This document shows, piece by piece, positions 8,301-15,871 of a stretch of DNA of 64,000 nt. This DNA is from Bacillota bacterium (GTDB lineage: Bacteria; Bacillota; Clostridia; Christensenellales; Aristaeellaceae). The stretch covers positions 124,001 to 188,000 of the forward strand of contig JAEZRP010000036.1 in NCBI GenBank assembly GCA_023444095.1. Direction: 5' to 3'. Below the pieces are notes generated by a model. It ran no database searches and had not been told where the DNA came from. It worked only from the letters and a program-made list of their open reading frames with translations. Numbering within the stretch: position 1 is the first letter of the stretch; every line of letters begins with the position of its first letter. The position numbers were made by a program, and so were the translations under genes.

Positions 8301-9059
8301 ATGAAGAGGGTATATCTGCCCGTCCTTTGCGCGATCCTCGCGTACATTATCTACGCGGCCACGCTGCCCGTCGCGTCGGTCGAGGATGCGCGCGCGGTTT
8401 TGGAAACGTCCGCGCGCGCTACGCTCGTCATCGAGCTGCCCGCCGCGAATATCTACTGCGCCTGCTTCGGCACATACGGGGACGCGGGCACGGCGCGCGT
8501 GGAGGCGGCCCGGTATGTCGTGCGCGGCGCGGCGGGCTTCGTGCGCCCGCAGGGCGACACTTATCTCGTGCTCGCCTCCGCGTACGGGACGGAGGGCGAC
8601 GCGCGCTCCGTTTGCACGCACATCTCGGAGGACGAAGGCATCAGCACCTCCGTGTTCGCGTTTTCGGCGGAGCCCGTGTCCGTGCGGGTCACCGCCACGG
8701 AGCGCCAGCTCGCCGCGCTCGCCGCGGCCGTCGACGCCCTCGGGCGGTACCCGGAGGATCTGAACGCGCTGGCGCTGCGGATCGACGGGGGCGAGCTCGA
8801 TTCCAAGACGGCGCGCGCGCTCACGGAGGTTTCGCTTACCGAGCTTTCCAAGCTCGAGCGAGAACTGCGCATCTCCCTCGCGGACACGGACGATCGGTTC
8901 GCGACGGGCGTCTACAAGCTCCTCAATGATTTTACGGCCTCGACGCGCACGGTTTCCGGGGATGAGGCGCTCAAGGGGCTGGCACTTTCCTCCGTATTGA
9001 AGTATAATTACATTGCGTCGCGGCTCGGCGTCATCGACTTCATGAATTCGCTGAAGTAG
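8301..9059 (+). CDS. Membrane-anchored protein of unknown function
   Basis: A 252-residue protein with a single N-terminal hydrophobic segment (residues about 5-21, either an anchor or an uncleaved signal) and an exported remainder. Residues about 40-115 have a beta-alpha pattern and a GDTYLVLASAYGTEGDA stretch that recall the SPOR peptidoglycan-binding fold, but the match is too loose to assert. The C-terminal half is helical. It precedes the Fpg/Nei-like gene by 36 nt and may share its transcript. GGGGGTG precedes the ATG. Confidence 0.6.
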   Translation: MKRVYLPVLCAILAYIIYAATLPVASVEDARAVLETSARATLVIELPAANIYCACFGTYGDAGTARVEAARYVVRGAAGFVRPQGDTYLVLASAYGTEGDARSVCTHISEDEGISTSVFAFSAEPVSVRVTATERQLAALAAAVDALGRYPEDLNALALRIDGGELDSKTARALTEVSLTELSKLERELRISLADTDDRFATGVYKLLNDFTASTRTVSGDEALKGLALSSVLKYNYIASRLGVIDFMNSLK

Positions 9060-9095
9060 ACGCGCGACGACGAGGGGATACGGAGGGATGAGACG

Positions 9096-9929
9096 ATGCT
9101 TGAGATACCGGAGGCCGTCACAATCGCAAGGCAGATTGGGGAAAGATTGACTGGCAGACACGTCGCATCGGCGGTCGCGGGCGCGTCTCCGCACGGATTC
9201 GCCTGGTACCACGGCGATTCGGCGGGGTACGGGGAGCTTCTCACGGGCCGCGGGGTGGAAGGCGCGCGCGCCGTCGGCGGAATGGTCGAGATGGTTCTGG
9301 AGGGCGCGGGGCTGATCTTCTGCGACGGGGCGAGTCCGCGCTACGTTGCGCCGGGCGAGAAACGGCCTAAAAAGCACCAGCTTCTCGTCGAGTTCGATGA
9401 CGGTTCCGCGCTTTCCTGCGGCGTTCAGATGTACGGCGGCATGTGGGCGTTCCGCGCGGGCGAATTTGAGAACGGCTACTACGAGACGGCGCGGAAAAAG
9501 CCCTCGCCGCTCACGGACGAATTTACATATGACTATTTCCGGGAGATCGCCTCGGCGGCGGACGGCAAGCTGTCCGCAAAGGCGCTCCTCGCGACGGAAC
9601 AGCGCCTTCCCGGCCTCGGAAACGGCGTCCTTCAGGATATCCTGTTCCGCGCGGGCATCCACCCGAAGCGCAAAGTTTCGACGCTGACGGAGGCGGACGT
9701 TCAAAAGATCTACGAAAGCGTCGTCCACACCCTGCGCGCGATGACGCAGGCGGGCGGGCGCGACGTGGAGAAGGACTTCTTCGGCAGCCCCGGCGGTTAC
9801 AAGACCGTGCTTTCCCGGCTGACGGTGGGTCTCCCGTGCCCGGTCTGCGGGGAAACCATCGTCAAGGAGGCGTATCTCGGCGGCGCGGTGTACGACTGTC
9901 CCGTCTGCCAACCCCTCGTCACACCGTGA
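9096..9929 (+). CDS. Fpg/Nei family DNA glycosylase-like protein lacking the catalytic Pro2
   Basis: A 277-residue protein with the overall Fpg/Nei layout: N-terminal beta-sandwich domain, helix-two-turn-helix region (LATEQRLPGLGNGVLQDILF, about residues 165-185), a conserved GRDVEKDFFG stretch and a C-terminal zinc finger (CPVC...CPVC). Classical members start M-P-E-L-P-E and use Pro2 as the Schiff-base nucleophile for excising oxidised bases. Here the start is M-L-E-I-P-E, so Pro2 is replaced by Leu while Glu3 and Glu6 remain. Homologues with this type of N-terminus in Firmicutes are usually labelled endonuclease VIII. Catalysis by another residue, or a DNA-binding-only role, is possible. 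The stop overlaps the next start (GTGA). Confidence 0.8.
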   Translation: MLEIPEAVTIARQIGERLTGRHVASAVAGASPHGFAWYHGDSAGYGELLTGRGVEGARAVGGMVEMVLEGAGLIFCDGASPRYVAPGEKRPKKHQLLVEFDDGSALSCGVQMYGGMWAFRAGEFENGYYETARKKPSPLTDEFTYDYFREIASAADGKLSAKALLATEQRLPGLGNGVLQDILFRAGIHPKRKVSTLTEADVQKIYESVVHTLRAMTQAGGRDVEKDFFGSPGGYKTVLSRLTVGLPCPVCGETIVKEAYLGGAVYDCPVCQPLVTP

Positions 9930-10372
9930 GTGCCGCGCGTCAGGGCCCCACCGCGCGAATGTGGGCCGATGTGTTTCAGCTGCCCAGCGTCCGCGCTCTC
10001 AGGGAGACGCGACCGGCCGGGATCGGGCTTTCGCCCCTCACGGAGCATCTCCGCGCGCTTTGCGGGGCGCGGGGCGAGCGTCCCGAGCAGATCATCCGGC
10101 GCGCGAACGTCGAAAGGTCCTTCGGTCACCAGGTCTTCAAGGGGACGCGTCGGCCCTCGCGCGATACCGTCATCCGGCTTGCCTTCGGCTTTGCCCTGGA
10201 CCTCGAGGGCGCGCAGGAGCTCCTGCGGCACGCGGCGTGCGGGCCGCTCTATCCCCGCGTTCTGCGGGATGCGGCGATCGGTTTCTGCCTGGAAAACGGG
10301 GAATCCCTCATGGACTGTCAGGAGGCGCTCCTCGAGCTGGGCCTTCCGCTTCTGGGCGAAAAAGAGACATGA
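9926..10372 (+). CDS. Small HTH-like protein paired with the downstream kinase
   Basis: A 148-residue protein with an XRE-like helical N-terminal part (LTEHLRALCGARGERPEQII, then RSFGHQVFKGTRRPSRDTVI as the likely recognition region, about residues 35-75) and a helical C-terminal half ending LLELGLPLLGE. Its GTG start overlaps the stop of the Fpg/Nei-like gene (GTGA), and its stop overlaps the start of the kinase gene (ATGA), so all three are translationally coupled. Small HTH proteins of this type next to Hanks kinases are familiar from clostridial genomes; that statement is from memory and not checked. It may be a regulator controlled by the kinase or an adaptor. Confidence 0.7.
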   Translation: MSAARQGPTARMWADVFQLPSVRALRETRPAGIGLSPLTEHLRALCGARGERPEQIIRRANVERSFGHQVFKGTRRPSRDTVIRLAFGFALDLEGAQELLRHAACGPLYPRVLRDAAIGFCLENGESLMDCQEALLELGLPLLGEKET

Positions 10373-11961
10373 GCGGGCGCGAGATCGCGGACCGGGTGCT
10401 GGTCAGCTTCGCTACGCCCTTTCCGCCGGGCTTTCTGGAGAAGTACGTCCAGCTTGAGTGCCTTGCGGTCGGGCGCGGCACGGAGACCTTCCTCGTCCGG
10501 GAGAGGGCGGGGGAGGGTCTTTTCGTGGCCAAGTGCTACGACAGGGCGACGGCAGGCGGCGCGGCGGAGCTGTCGATCCTGAGGTTGCCGGACGATCCCG
10601 ATATCCCGCGGTTCGTCGACGCGTTTGAGGATGAAAGCCGCGTCTGCGTGGTGCGCGAATACGTCGAGGGCACGTCCCTCGACCGGCTGTTGGCGAACGG
10701 GCCTCTCTGCGAGGCGCGCGCCGTTCAAATCTGCGCCTCCCTCTGCGACGCGCTGATCCGCCTCCACGGGCGAGAACGGCCCGTCATCCACCGGGACATC
10801 AAGCCCGGCAACGTCGTCGTTCGCCCGGACGGTTCCGCCCGCCTGATCGATTTCGAGATCTCGCGCGAATACCGGGACGGCGCGGGCGCGGATACGCGGG
10901 CGCTCGGCACGCGGGAGTACGCGCCGCCGGAGCAGTACGGCTTCGGCCAGACGGACTGCCGCGCCGACATCTATGCCCTCGGCGTTCTGCTCGTCTGCAT
11001 GCTGACCGGAACGACGCGCGTGGCGGAAGCGAGGCTCGACAACCCCCGTCTGCGCACCGTCGCGCGCCGCTGCACCGCGTTTTCCCCGGAGGAGCGCTAT
11101 CCCTCCGCGAAGGCGGTCCGGCGGGCGCTCCTGCGCGCGGAAAGACCCCGGCCGCGCCTCATTCGGCTGGCTGCCGTCGCGCTTTTCGTGACCGCCGCGC
11201 TGTGCGGCGGCTTCTATGCGGGGCGGTTCACGGGCATGTTTTCCGGGGCGGGGGGAATCGAGTTCCGGGAGCCGCTCGTCGAAAAGGCCGTCCGCATCCA
11301 GCTCGGAAAGGATTCTGGCGATCCGATCACGCGCGCGGAGCTTTGGACCGTCAAGGCGATCTATATTTTCGGAAGCGAGGTCGCGGCGACGGAGGAGCCG
11401 TTCCGAGACGGCCTCTCGGGCGCGCGGCGGGACGAGCCGCGCGGAAAGATCGAAACGCTCGCGGATGTTTCGCTCCTGCCAAACCTCGAGACGCTTTACG
11501 TGAATTATCAGGCCCTGTCGGATCTTTCACCGCTCGCGCATTGCGAAAATCTGCGCGTCGTCAGCCTCCGGCACACGCGCGTCTCGGACGTTTCGCCGCT
11601 TGCGGGTCTCTCGCGTCTCGAGAACGCAAGTCTTTTTGACACCAACGTCTCGGATGCCTCCGCCCTCGATGCCTGTCTGCACCTTCGTTCCCTCGACGTG
11701 GGGGGGACGCTTATACAGACCCCTGCCGCGGTTGGCGGCCCGCTCGATAGCCTGTCCCTGAAGCAGGCTTCCCTCGATTCGCTCGACGGCATCGAGATAT
11801 TCGAGTCGCTCTCCTTCCTCGACCTCTCCGGCACGGAGTTGACCGACCTTTCGCCCCTGCTCGCGCTCCCCGCGCTTCGGACGCTTGCGCTCGACGAGTC
11901 GATGCGCGCGGCGGGGGATGCGATCGCGCCGGAAGCGGGGTTCGAGATCACATATCAATGA
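10369..11961 (+). CDS. Hanks-type Ser/Thr protein kinase with outer leucine-rich repeats
   Basis: A 530-residue bitopic membrane kinase. Residues about 25-260 are the cytoplasmic kinase domain: ATP lysine in FVAKCYD (K55), catalytic loop HRDIKPGN (141-148), metal-binding D161 in LIDFEIS (DFE instead of DFG) and GTREYAPPEQYG in the activation/P+1 region. One transmembrane helix (about 265-284) follows a proline/arginine stretch. The outer part has about six internalin-like 22-residue LRR units (LSDLSPLA, VSDVSPLAGL, LTDLSPLLAL) from about 375 to 520. LRRs replace the PASTA repeats common in Firmicutes kinases, suggesting a protein or glycan ligand. A good terminator follows. Confidence 0.9.
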   Translation: MSGREIADRVLVSFATPFPPGFLEKYVQLECLAVGRGTETFLVRERAGEGLFVAKCYDRATAGGAAELSILRLPDDPDIPRFVDAFEDESRVCVVREYVEGTSLDRLLANGPLCEARAVQICASLCDALIRLHGRERPVIHRDIKPGNVVVRPDGSARLIDFEISREYRDGAGADTRALGTREYAPPEQYGFGQTDCRADIYALGVLLVCMLTGTTRVAEARLDNPRLRTVARRCTAFSPEERYPSAKAVRRALLRAERPRPRLIRLAAVALFVTAALCGGFYAGRFTGMFSGAGGIEFREPLVEKAVRIQLGKDSGDPITRAELWTVKAIYIFGSEVAATEEPFRDGLSGARRDEPRGKIETLADVSLLPNLETLYVNYQALSDLSPLAHCENLRVVSLRHTRVSDVSPLAGLSRLENASLFDTNVSDASALDACLHLRSLDVGGTLIQTPAAVGGPLDSLSLKQASLDSLDGIEIFESLSFLDLSGTELTDLSPLLALPALRTLALDESMRAAGDAIAPEAGFEITYQ

Positions 11962-11981
11962 CGATTTCCAAATGATTCCTC

Positions 11982-12010
11982 AAAGTGGGCCGTTGGCCCA
12001 CCTTTTTTTT
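11982..12010 (+). terminator. Rho-independent terminator after the kinase gene
   Basis: The stem GTGGGCC/GGCCCAC with a GTT loop (11985-12001) is followed by one C and eight T residues (12003-12010). It separates the Nei/HTH/kinase operon from the next operon. Confidence 0.9.
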
Positions 12011-12030
12011 GCGCGCGCGTGCTATGCTCA

Positions 12031-12061
12031 ATCTGTCAATGACGAAATGCCATTGACAGAT
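12031..12061. promoter_or_regulatory. Perfect inverted repeat, likely operator of the HTH/LRR operon
   Basis: Two identical 11-bp arms in inverted orientation, ATCTGTCAATG (12031-12041) and CATTGACAGAT (12051-12061), flank 9 bp. The repeat lies just after a possible -10 (TATGCT, 12023-12028) and 22 bp before an ATG that starts an HTH regulator gene. Location suggests autoregulation by that regulator; this is inference. It could also act as an RNA stem-loop. Confidence 0.65.
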
Positions 12062-12082
12062 CCGACCGAGAGGAGTGAATCC

Positions 12083-13573
12083 ATGCCCGCGCCGAACCGT
12101 CGTCTCAGGGAGATCGTCGACCGGATGGATCTGACGAACATTGAGCTCGCGAAGACGCTCGACCTTGATCCCTCGCTCGTCAGCCGCTATCTGTCAGGTT
12201 CTCGCGCGCTCAAGGCCGCGAGTCCGCAGCTCGACGCGCTAGCGGATTTTGTCCTCGCGCGCATGGAGCGCGGCGCGGACGCTGAGTGGCTCATGCGCCG
12301 CTTTTCGGACGCAGGACTTCCCACGGACATCTCGACCGTCTACCGCATGAAGCAAAACCTCGTTCTGTACCTCGCTTCCGACGGCGACAAACTCATCAAA
12401 AACCTCGGCGCACCCCTCTCCGTCCCGGGCCTGGCGTGCGAGGAAGGGCGCGGAACGCGCGACGTCGCCCGGGTTCTGGCCGGCGCGCTCGACGCGGCGG
12501 GGGACGCCGAGACGATCGACGTCTTCCTCTCGAGCGATCAGGTGCGCGCGGCGGTGGACCGCGCGGTGTCGGACTGCCTGCTCGCCCGCGCCGGACGGCT
12601 GCGCATCGTCGTGTGCGTCTCCGGCGATACGCGCGCGATGTCCGCGCTCATCAACACCTACATGACGGCGCTCGTTTCGGGCCGCGCGGAACTGTCGGTC
12701 GTGCACGGCATGTCGCAGGCGGTCGCGAATCAGATGTGCGTGATCCTGCCCGGCTCTTTCTGCCTCGTCGTCTCGGAGACGGTTGGGCCCGCTGCTCCCG
12801 CCGCCACACTCGTGCGGGACCCGGCCTTCGTGCGCGAGGCGGAACTGGGCTTCGACGCCGCCGCGCGGTTCGCCCGGTCCGTCCTCACCATCTACGACGA
12901 CAACTATTCCCGCAACATCCTTGAGATTCTGTTTTTGGAGTTTTGCGGTCCCGGCGCGCTCGACCTCGTGAAGGACTCCGTCAACCCCCTCTACATGGAC
13001 GCCGCCGCCTACGACCGCTTCCTCGGGACGCGCGGTCATGCGCCGGAGGAGTACGCCTGGCGATCGGCGGAGTTCGCGCGCTTCCAAAACGGGATGAACC
13101 TCGTGCTCGCGGGCGGGGCGCGGTTCCGCGAGATCCTCTCGCTCGCGCGGCTCAACGACATCGCGGAGCGTGGCACATGCCGCATGTCGGGGCTCTACTT
13201 CATGGAGCTCGGCTATGCCGACCTCGACGCCGAGGGCTGCGCGCGCGTGCTCGAGGGCTACATCGCATATCTGAACAAGTATCCTAATTTTTCCGTGCTC
13301 ATTCTGGACGACTTCGCGCGTCTCCACGAGGGGGCATGCTGGCAGCTCAAGCGCGAGCACCACATCGCGATCAACGACTGGCAGTCGCCGCGTCCCGTGA
13401 TGGTGTATTCCGACCAGCTCATGCTCCTGCGGGAGTTTCAGGCGCACTTCGACCGATTGTGGGCGCTCGGCGCGGGCGGCGCGGGCGGCCGGGGGAACGC
13501 GATTCTGATCCTGAAGGACGTGCTCGCGCGGCTTCGGGCAAGGCATCGATCGACAGAAGGAGGAACAACATGA
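12083..13573 (+). CDS. Large HTH transcriptional regulator with an unrecognised sensor region
   Basis: A 496-residue protein. Residues about 7-45 are an XRE-type helix-turn-helix (LREIVDRMDLTNIELAKTLD then PSLVSRYLSG). The remaining 430 residues match no domain I recognise; they look globular, mixed alpha/beta and cytoplasmic, with segments such as LRIVVCVSGDTRAMSALINT and NFSVLILDDFARLH. AGGAG lies 8 nt before the ATG at 12083. It is the first gene of an operon with two secreted LRR proteins; its stop overlaps the next ATG. The perfect inverted repeat upstream is a candidate binding site. The large C-terminal part probably senses a signal. Confidence 0.75.
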   Translation: MPAPNRRLREIVDRMDLTNIELAKTLDLDPSLVSRYLSGSRALKAASPQLDALADFVLARMERGADAEWLMRRFSDAGLPTDISTVYRMKQNLVLYLASDGDKLIKNLGAPLSVPGLACEEGRGTRDVARVLAGALDAAGDAETIDVFLSSDQVRAAVDRAVSDCLLARAGRLRIVVCVSGDTRAMSALINTYMTALVSGRAELSVVHGMSQAVANQMCVILPGSFCLVVSETVGPAAPAATLVRDPAFVREAELGFDAAARFARSVLTIYDDNYSRNILEILFLEFCGPGALDLVKDSVNPLYMDAAAYDRFLGTRGHAPEEYAWRSAEFARFQNGMNLVLAGGARFREILSLARLNDIAERGTCRMSGLYFMELGYADLDAEGCARVLEGYIAYLNKYPNFSVLILDDFARLHEGACWQLKREHHIAINDWQSPRPVMVYSDQLMLLREFQAHFDRLWALGAGGAGGRGNAILILKDVLARLRARHRSTEGGTT

Positions 13574-15846
13574 AAAGACTGGTTCTTTGCGCCATTCTCC
13601 TCGCGCTCGTCGCACTTTCGCCCGCCCGGGCGGAGGGGACGATCGACGATATGCGGACGGTCGACGAGCAGCTCCAATTCATCGATGCGCGCGCAACCGC
13701 ACGCGGTTCCGCGCTCGAGTTCGGCGGCTGGGACGAAGATCTGATCGCGCCCGCCGCGGGCGACGTCTCGTACCTCGTCCCGCCCGACCTTGAGAGCGCC
13801 GTCGAAATGGACGCGCTCCCGGAATCCATGAGGGGAAAGAAATATGTCGCGCTCTTCGACGACGGGACGACCCTTTCGCTCTACGGCGACGTGGCCGCGC
13901 GCCTCCCGGCCCAGATGCGCGCGACAAGACAGATCGAGGCCGACGCGGTTCTCTACATCCGGATGCACCTTGAAAAATCCGGAAAAAGCTACATCCCTCC
14001 GGCGACGAGTTACAACAGGCACTACGACGTCTACGCCTACGACCTCGTGACGGGCGAGACGTACCTCGTCTGGTCGAAGATCAATCATGCGAAGAGTTCG
14101 GGCATGATCTCCCAGCTCGACGGCGACCGCATCTACCCGGAGAAGCTGTGGTACTCCCTGCGTCCGGTCGTGCTTCCCCGCGCGGCGGTGGAGGCGGACG
14201 GCGCAAACTACACCTTCGCCGTGACAGGTGCCATGTGCTGCCTCGTCGGCGTGGACGGTCCCGACGACCTGGTCGCGCTGGACATCCCTTCAGAGGCGCA
14301 GGGAAGACCCGTCGCCATGATCTACGACTGCGGCCTCGCGCGGTTTTTGAATCTCGAGACGGTCACCGTCCCGGACTGCGTGACCATCCTCGCGGATTAT
14401 GCGTTTTTGAACGTGACGGCGGATACGTTCACGCTTCCGGACGGCCTGAGAGAGATCGGCGCGTTCGCGTTCCAGAACTGCGACCGCCTGACCGCGCTGC
14501 GCCTGTCCGAGGGGCTCGAGCGCGTTGGGGAATACGCGTTCGCGGACATGGACTCGCTTTCCGAGGTTGTGCTTCCTTCCACGGTTACCGAGATCGGCGA
14601 TTTCCTCTGCAACAACGATCATCAGCTCGCGCGCCTCGTTCTGGGGGAGGGCGCCCGGCGCGTTCCGTACGGCATCGGGAATTACTGCGATAACCTGCGC
14701 GCGATCTATATCCCGGCTTCCGCGACGGAGGGCCTTGAGAATGCGCGGCTTCCGGCAAACGTGGTCGTTTGCGCGCCGTCCGGGAGCTATGCGCTCTCGT
14801 GGGCGGAAGAGAACGGTTATCCCGGCGTCGCGTGCGTGGACGCCGGGGGCATGCCGGAGATCACATACGGCGTTGAGGGTGACTTCGAATACGCGACGTA
14901 TGGCGGCGAGGCGATCCTCGTCGGATATCTGGGGAGCGGAACGCGCGTCGAACTGCCCGGGGAGCTGGGCGGCTGTCCCCTGACGGCGGTCGGGGCGTAC
15001 GCGTTCGGCCGGGACAGCGTCGTCACCGAGGCGGTGCTTCCCCAGAGCGTCGGTAGGATCTATGCGAACGCCTTCCGCACGGAGACAAAAATCGACGTCT
15101 ACATCCCGAACCTCGACGCGGCCCTCCTTCCCGATTCGTTCTACTGCTTCGCCGACGGCGACCGTCAACTGACGCGGATTCACGCGCCGGCGGGCGGCGC
15201 GGTCGAACAATTCGTCGCCGAGAATGCCGACGGCTATTCGTTCGTGCCCACGGACGAGGCGGCGTCGGCGAAGTCCGCCGACAAGCTCATGCGAGACGTC
15301 CGAACGGCGGCGGTTCGGATGGGGGAGAACGCAGCGGCGTTCTGGAACAAGTTCGACCGCGACGCATACGCGTGGTTCGCGCGCGTCCCCGCATATGACA
15401 TGACCGCGCCGGAGGCGGTCGCCGTCGTCCGGCTGACGCCCGGGCAGTATGCCCCGTTCGCCGAGGCGTTCGCGGGCGCTAACGGCTTCGCGAAGTTCGT
15501 CAACGCCCAGTACGACGCGGATTACGCGCAGGCTTCGCTCATGACGAACGTCGCGTTCACGTGCGATCCCGCGCCGGACGGCATGTGCGCCGTGGTTTTG
15601 CTCGTCTACCGCGCCGACATTCTGTTCTTCGCCGAGGACGACGCGGGGAACGCGACAGCCGCGATGGTCGTGAGCGACTCTGAGATCGCGGATACCTTTT
15701 CGGCGGAGTACGTCGCGGCCTACGCCGCGCAGCTCGGCCTTGGCGAGGTTAGCGCGGAGATTTACACGGGCGCGGACGCCGCGCATCTGTTTGACGAGGC
15801 GGGCGGTGCGACCGGAGTGGAATCGACTCCCCCGGAAGGGGATTGA
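13570..15846 (+). CDS. Secreted BspA-type leucine-rich-repeat protein
   Basis: A 758-residue exported protein. Residues 1-21 are a signal peptide (LLALVALSPARA, AxA-type cleavage site, no lipobox). Residues about 250-410 and 500-560 contain LRR_5/BspA-like units with repeated patterns such as IPSEAQGRPVAMIYDCGLARFL, AFLNVTADTFTLPDGLREIG and AFQNCDRLTALRLSEGLERV. The N-terminal 200 residues and the last 200 are unassigned. BspA repeats typically mediate binding to surfaces or proteins. No cell-wall anchor is visible. The ATG overlaps the stop of the HTH regulator (ATGA), so expression is coupled. Confidence 0.85.
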   Translation: MKRLVLCAILLALVALSPARAEGTIDDMRTVDEQLQFIDARATARGSALEFGGWDEDLIAPAAGDVSYLVPPDLESAVEMDALPESMRGKKYVALFDDGTTLSLYGDVAARLPAQMRATRQIEADAVLYIRMHLEKSGKSYIPPATSYNRHYDVYAYDLVTGETYLVWSKINHAKSSGMISQLDGDRIYPEKLWYSLRPVVLPRAAVEADGANYTFAVTGAMCCLVGVDGPDDLVALDIPSEAQGRPVAMIYDCGLARFLNLETVTVPDCVTILADYAFLNVTADTFTLPDGLREIGAFAFQNCDRLTALRLSEGLERVGEYAFADMDSLSEVVLPSTVTEIGDFLCNNDHQLARLVLGEGARRVPYGIGNYCDNLRAIYIPASATEGLENARLPANVVVCAPSGSYALSWAEENGYPGVACVDAGGMPEITYGVEGDFEYATYGGEAILVGYLGSGTRVELPGELGGCPLTAVGAYAFGRDSVVTEAVLPQSVGRIYANAFRTETKIDVYIPNLDAALLPDSFYCFADGDRQLTRIHAPAGGAVEQFVAENADGYSFVPTDEAASAKSADKLMRDVRTAAVRMGENAAAFWNKFDRDAYAWFARVPAYDMTAPEAVAVVRLTPGQYAPFAEAFAGANGFAKFVNAQYDADYAQASLMTNVAFTCDPAPDGMCAVVLLVYRADILFFAEDDAGNATAAMVVSDSEIADTFSAEYVAAYAAQLGLGEVSAEIYTGADAAHLFDEAGGATGVESTPPEGD

Positions 15847-15871
15847 CAGGACGGATGGAAGGAGAATCGAC

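Noticed and set aside
8301..9059. SPOR-domain protein
   Set aside because: The beta-alpha pattern is suggestive, but key spacing and motif residues do not allow a firm domain call.
8211..9911. A 566-codon minus-strand open frame opposite the unknown membrane protein and Fpg/Nei genes
   Set aside because: It is antisense to two well-supported genes, is full of Arg, and shows no family motif. Long antisense frames are expected in GC-rich DNA; others at 2303-3454, 14290-15873 and 26651-28591 were dropped for the same reason.
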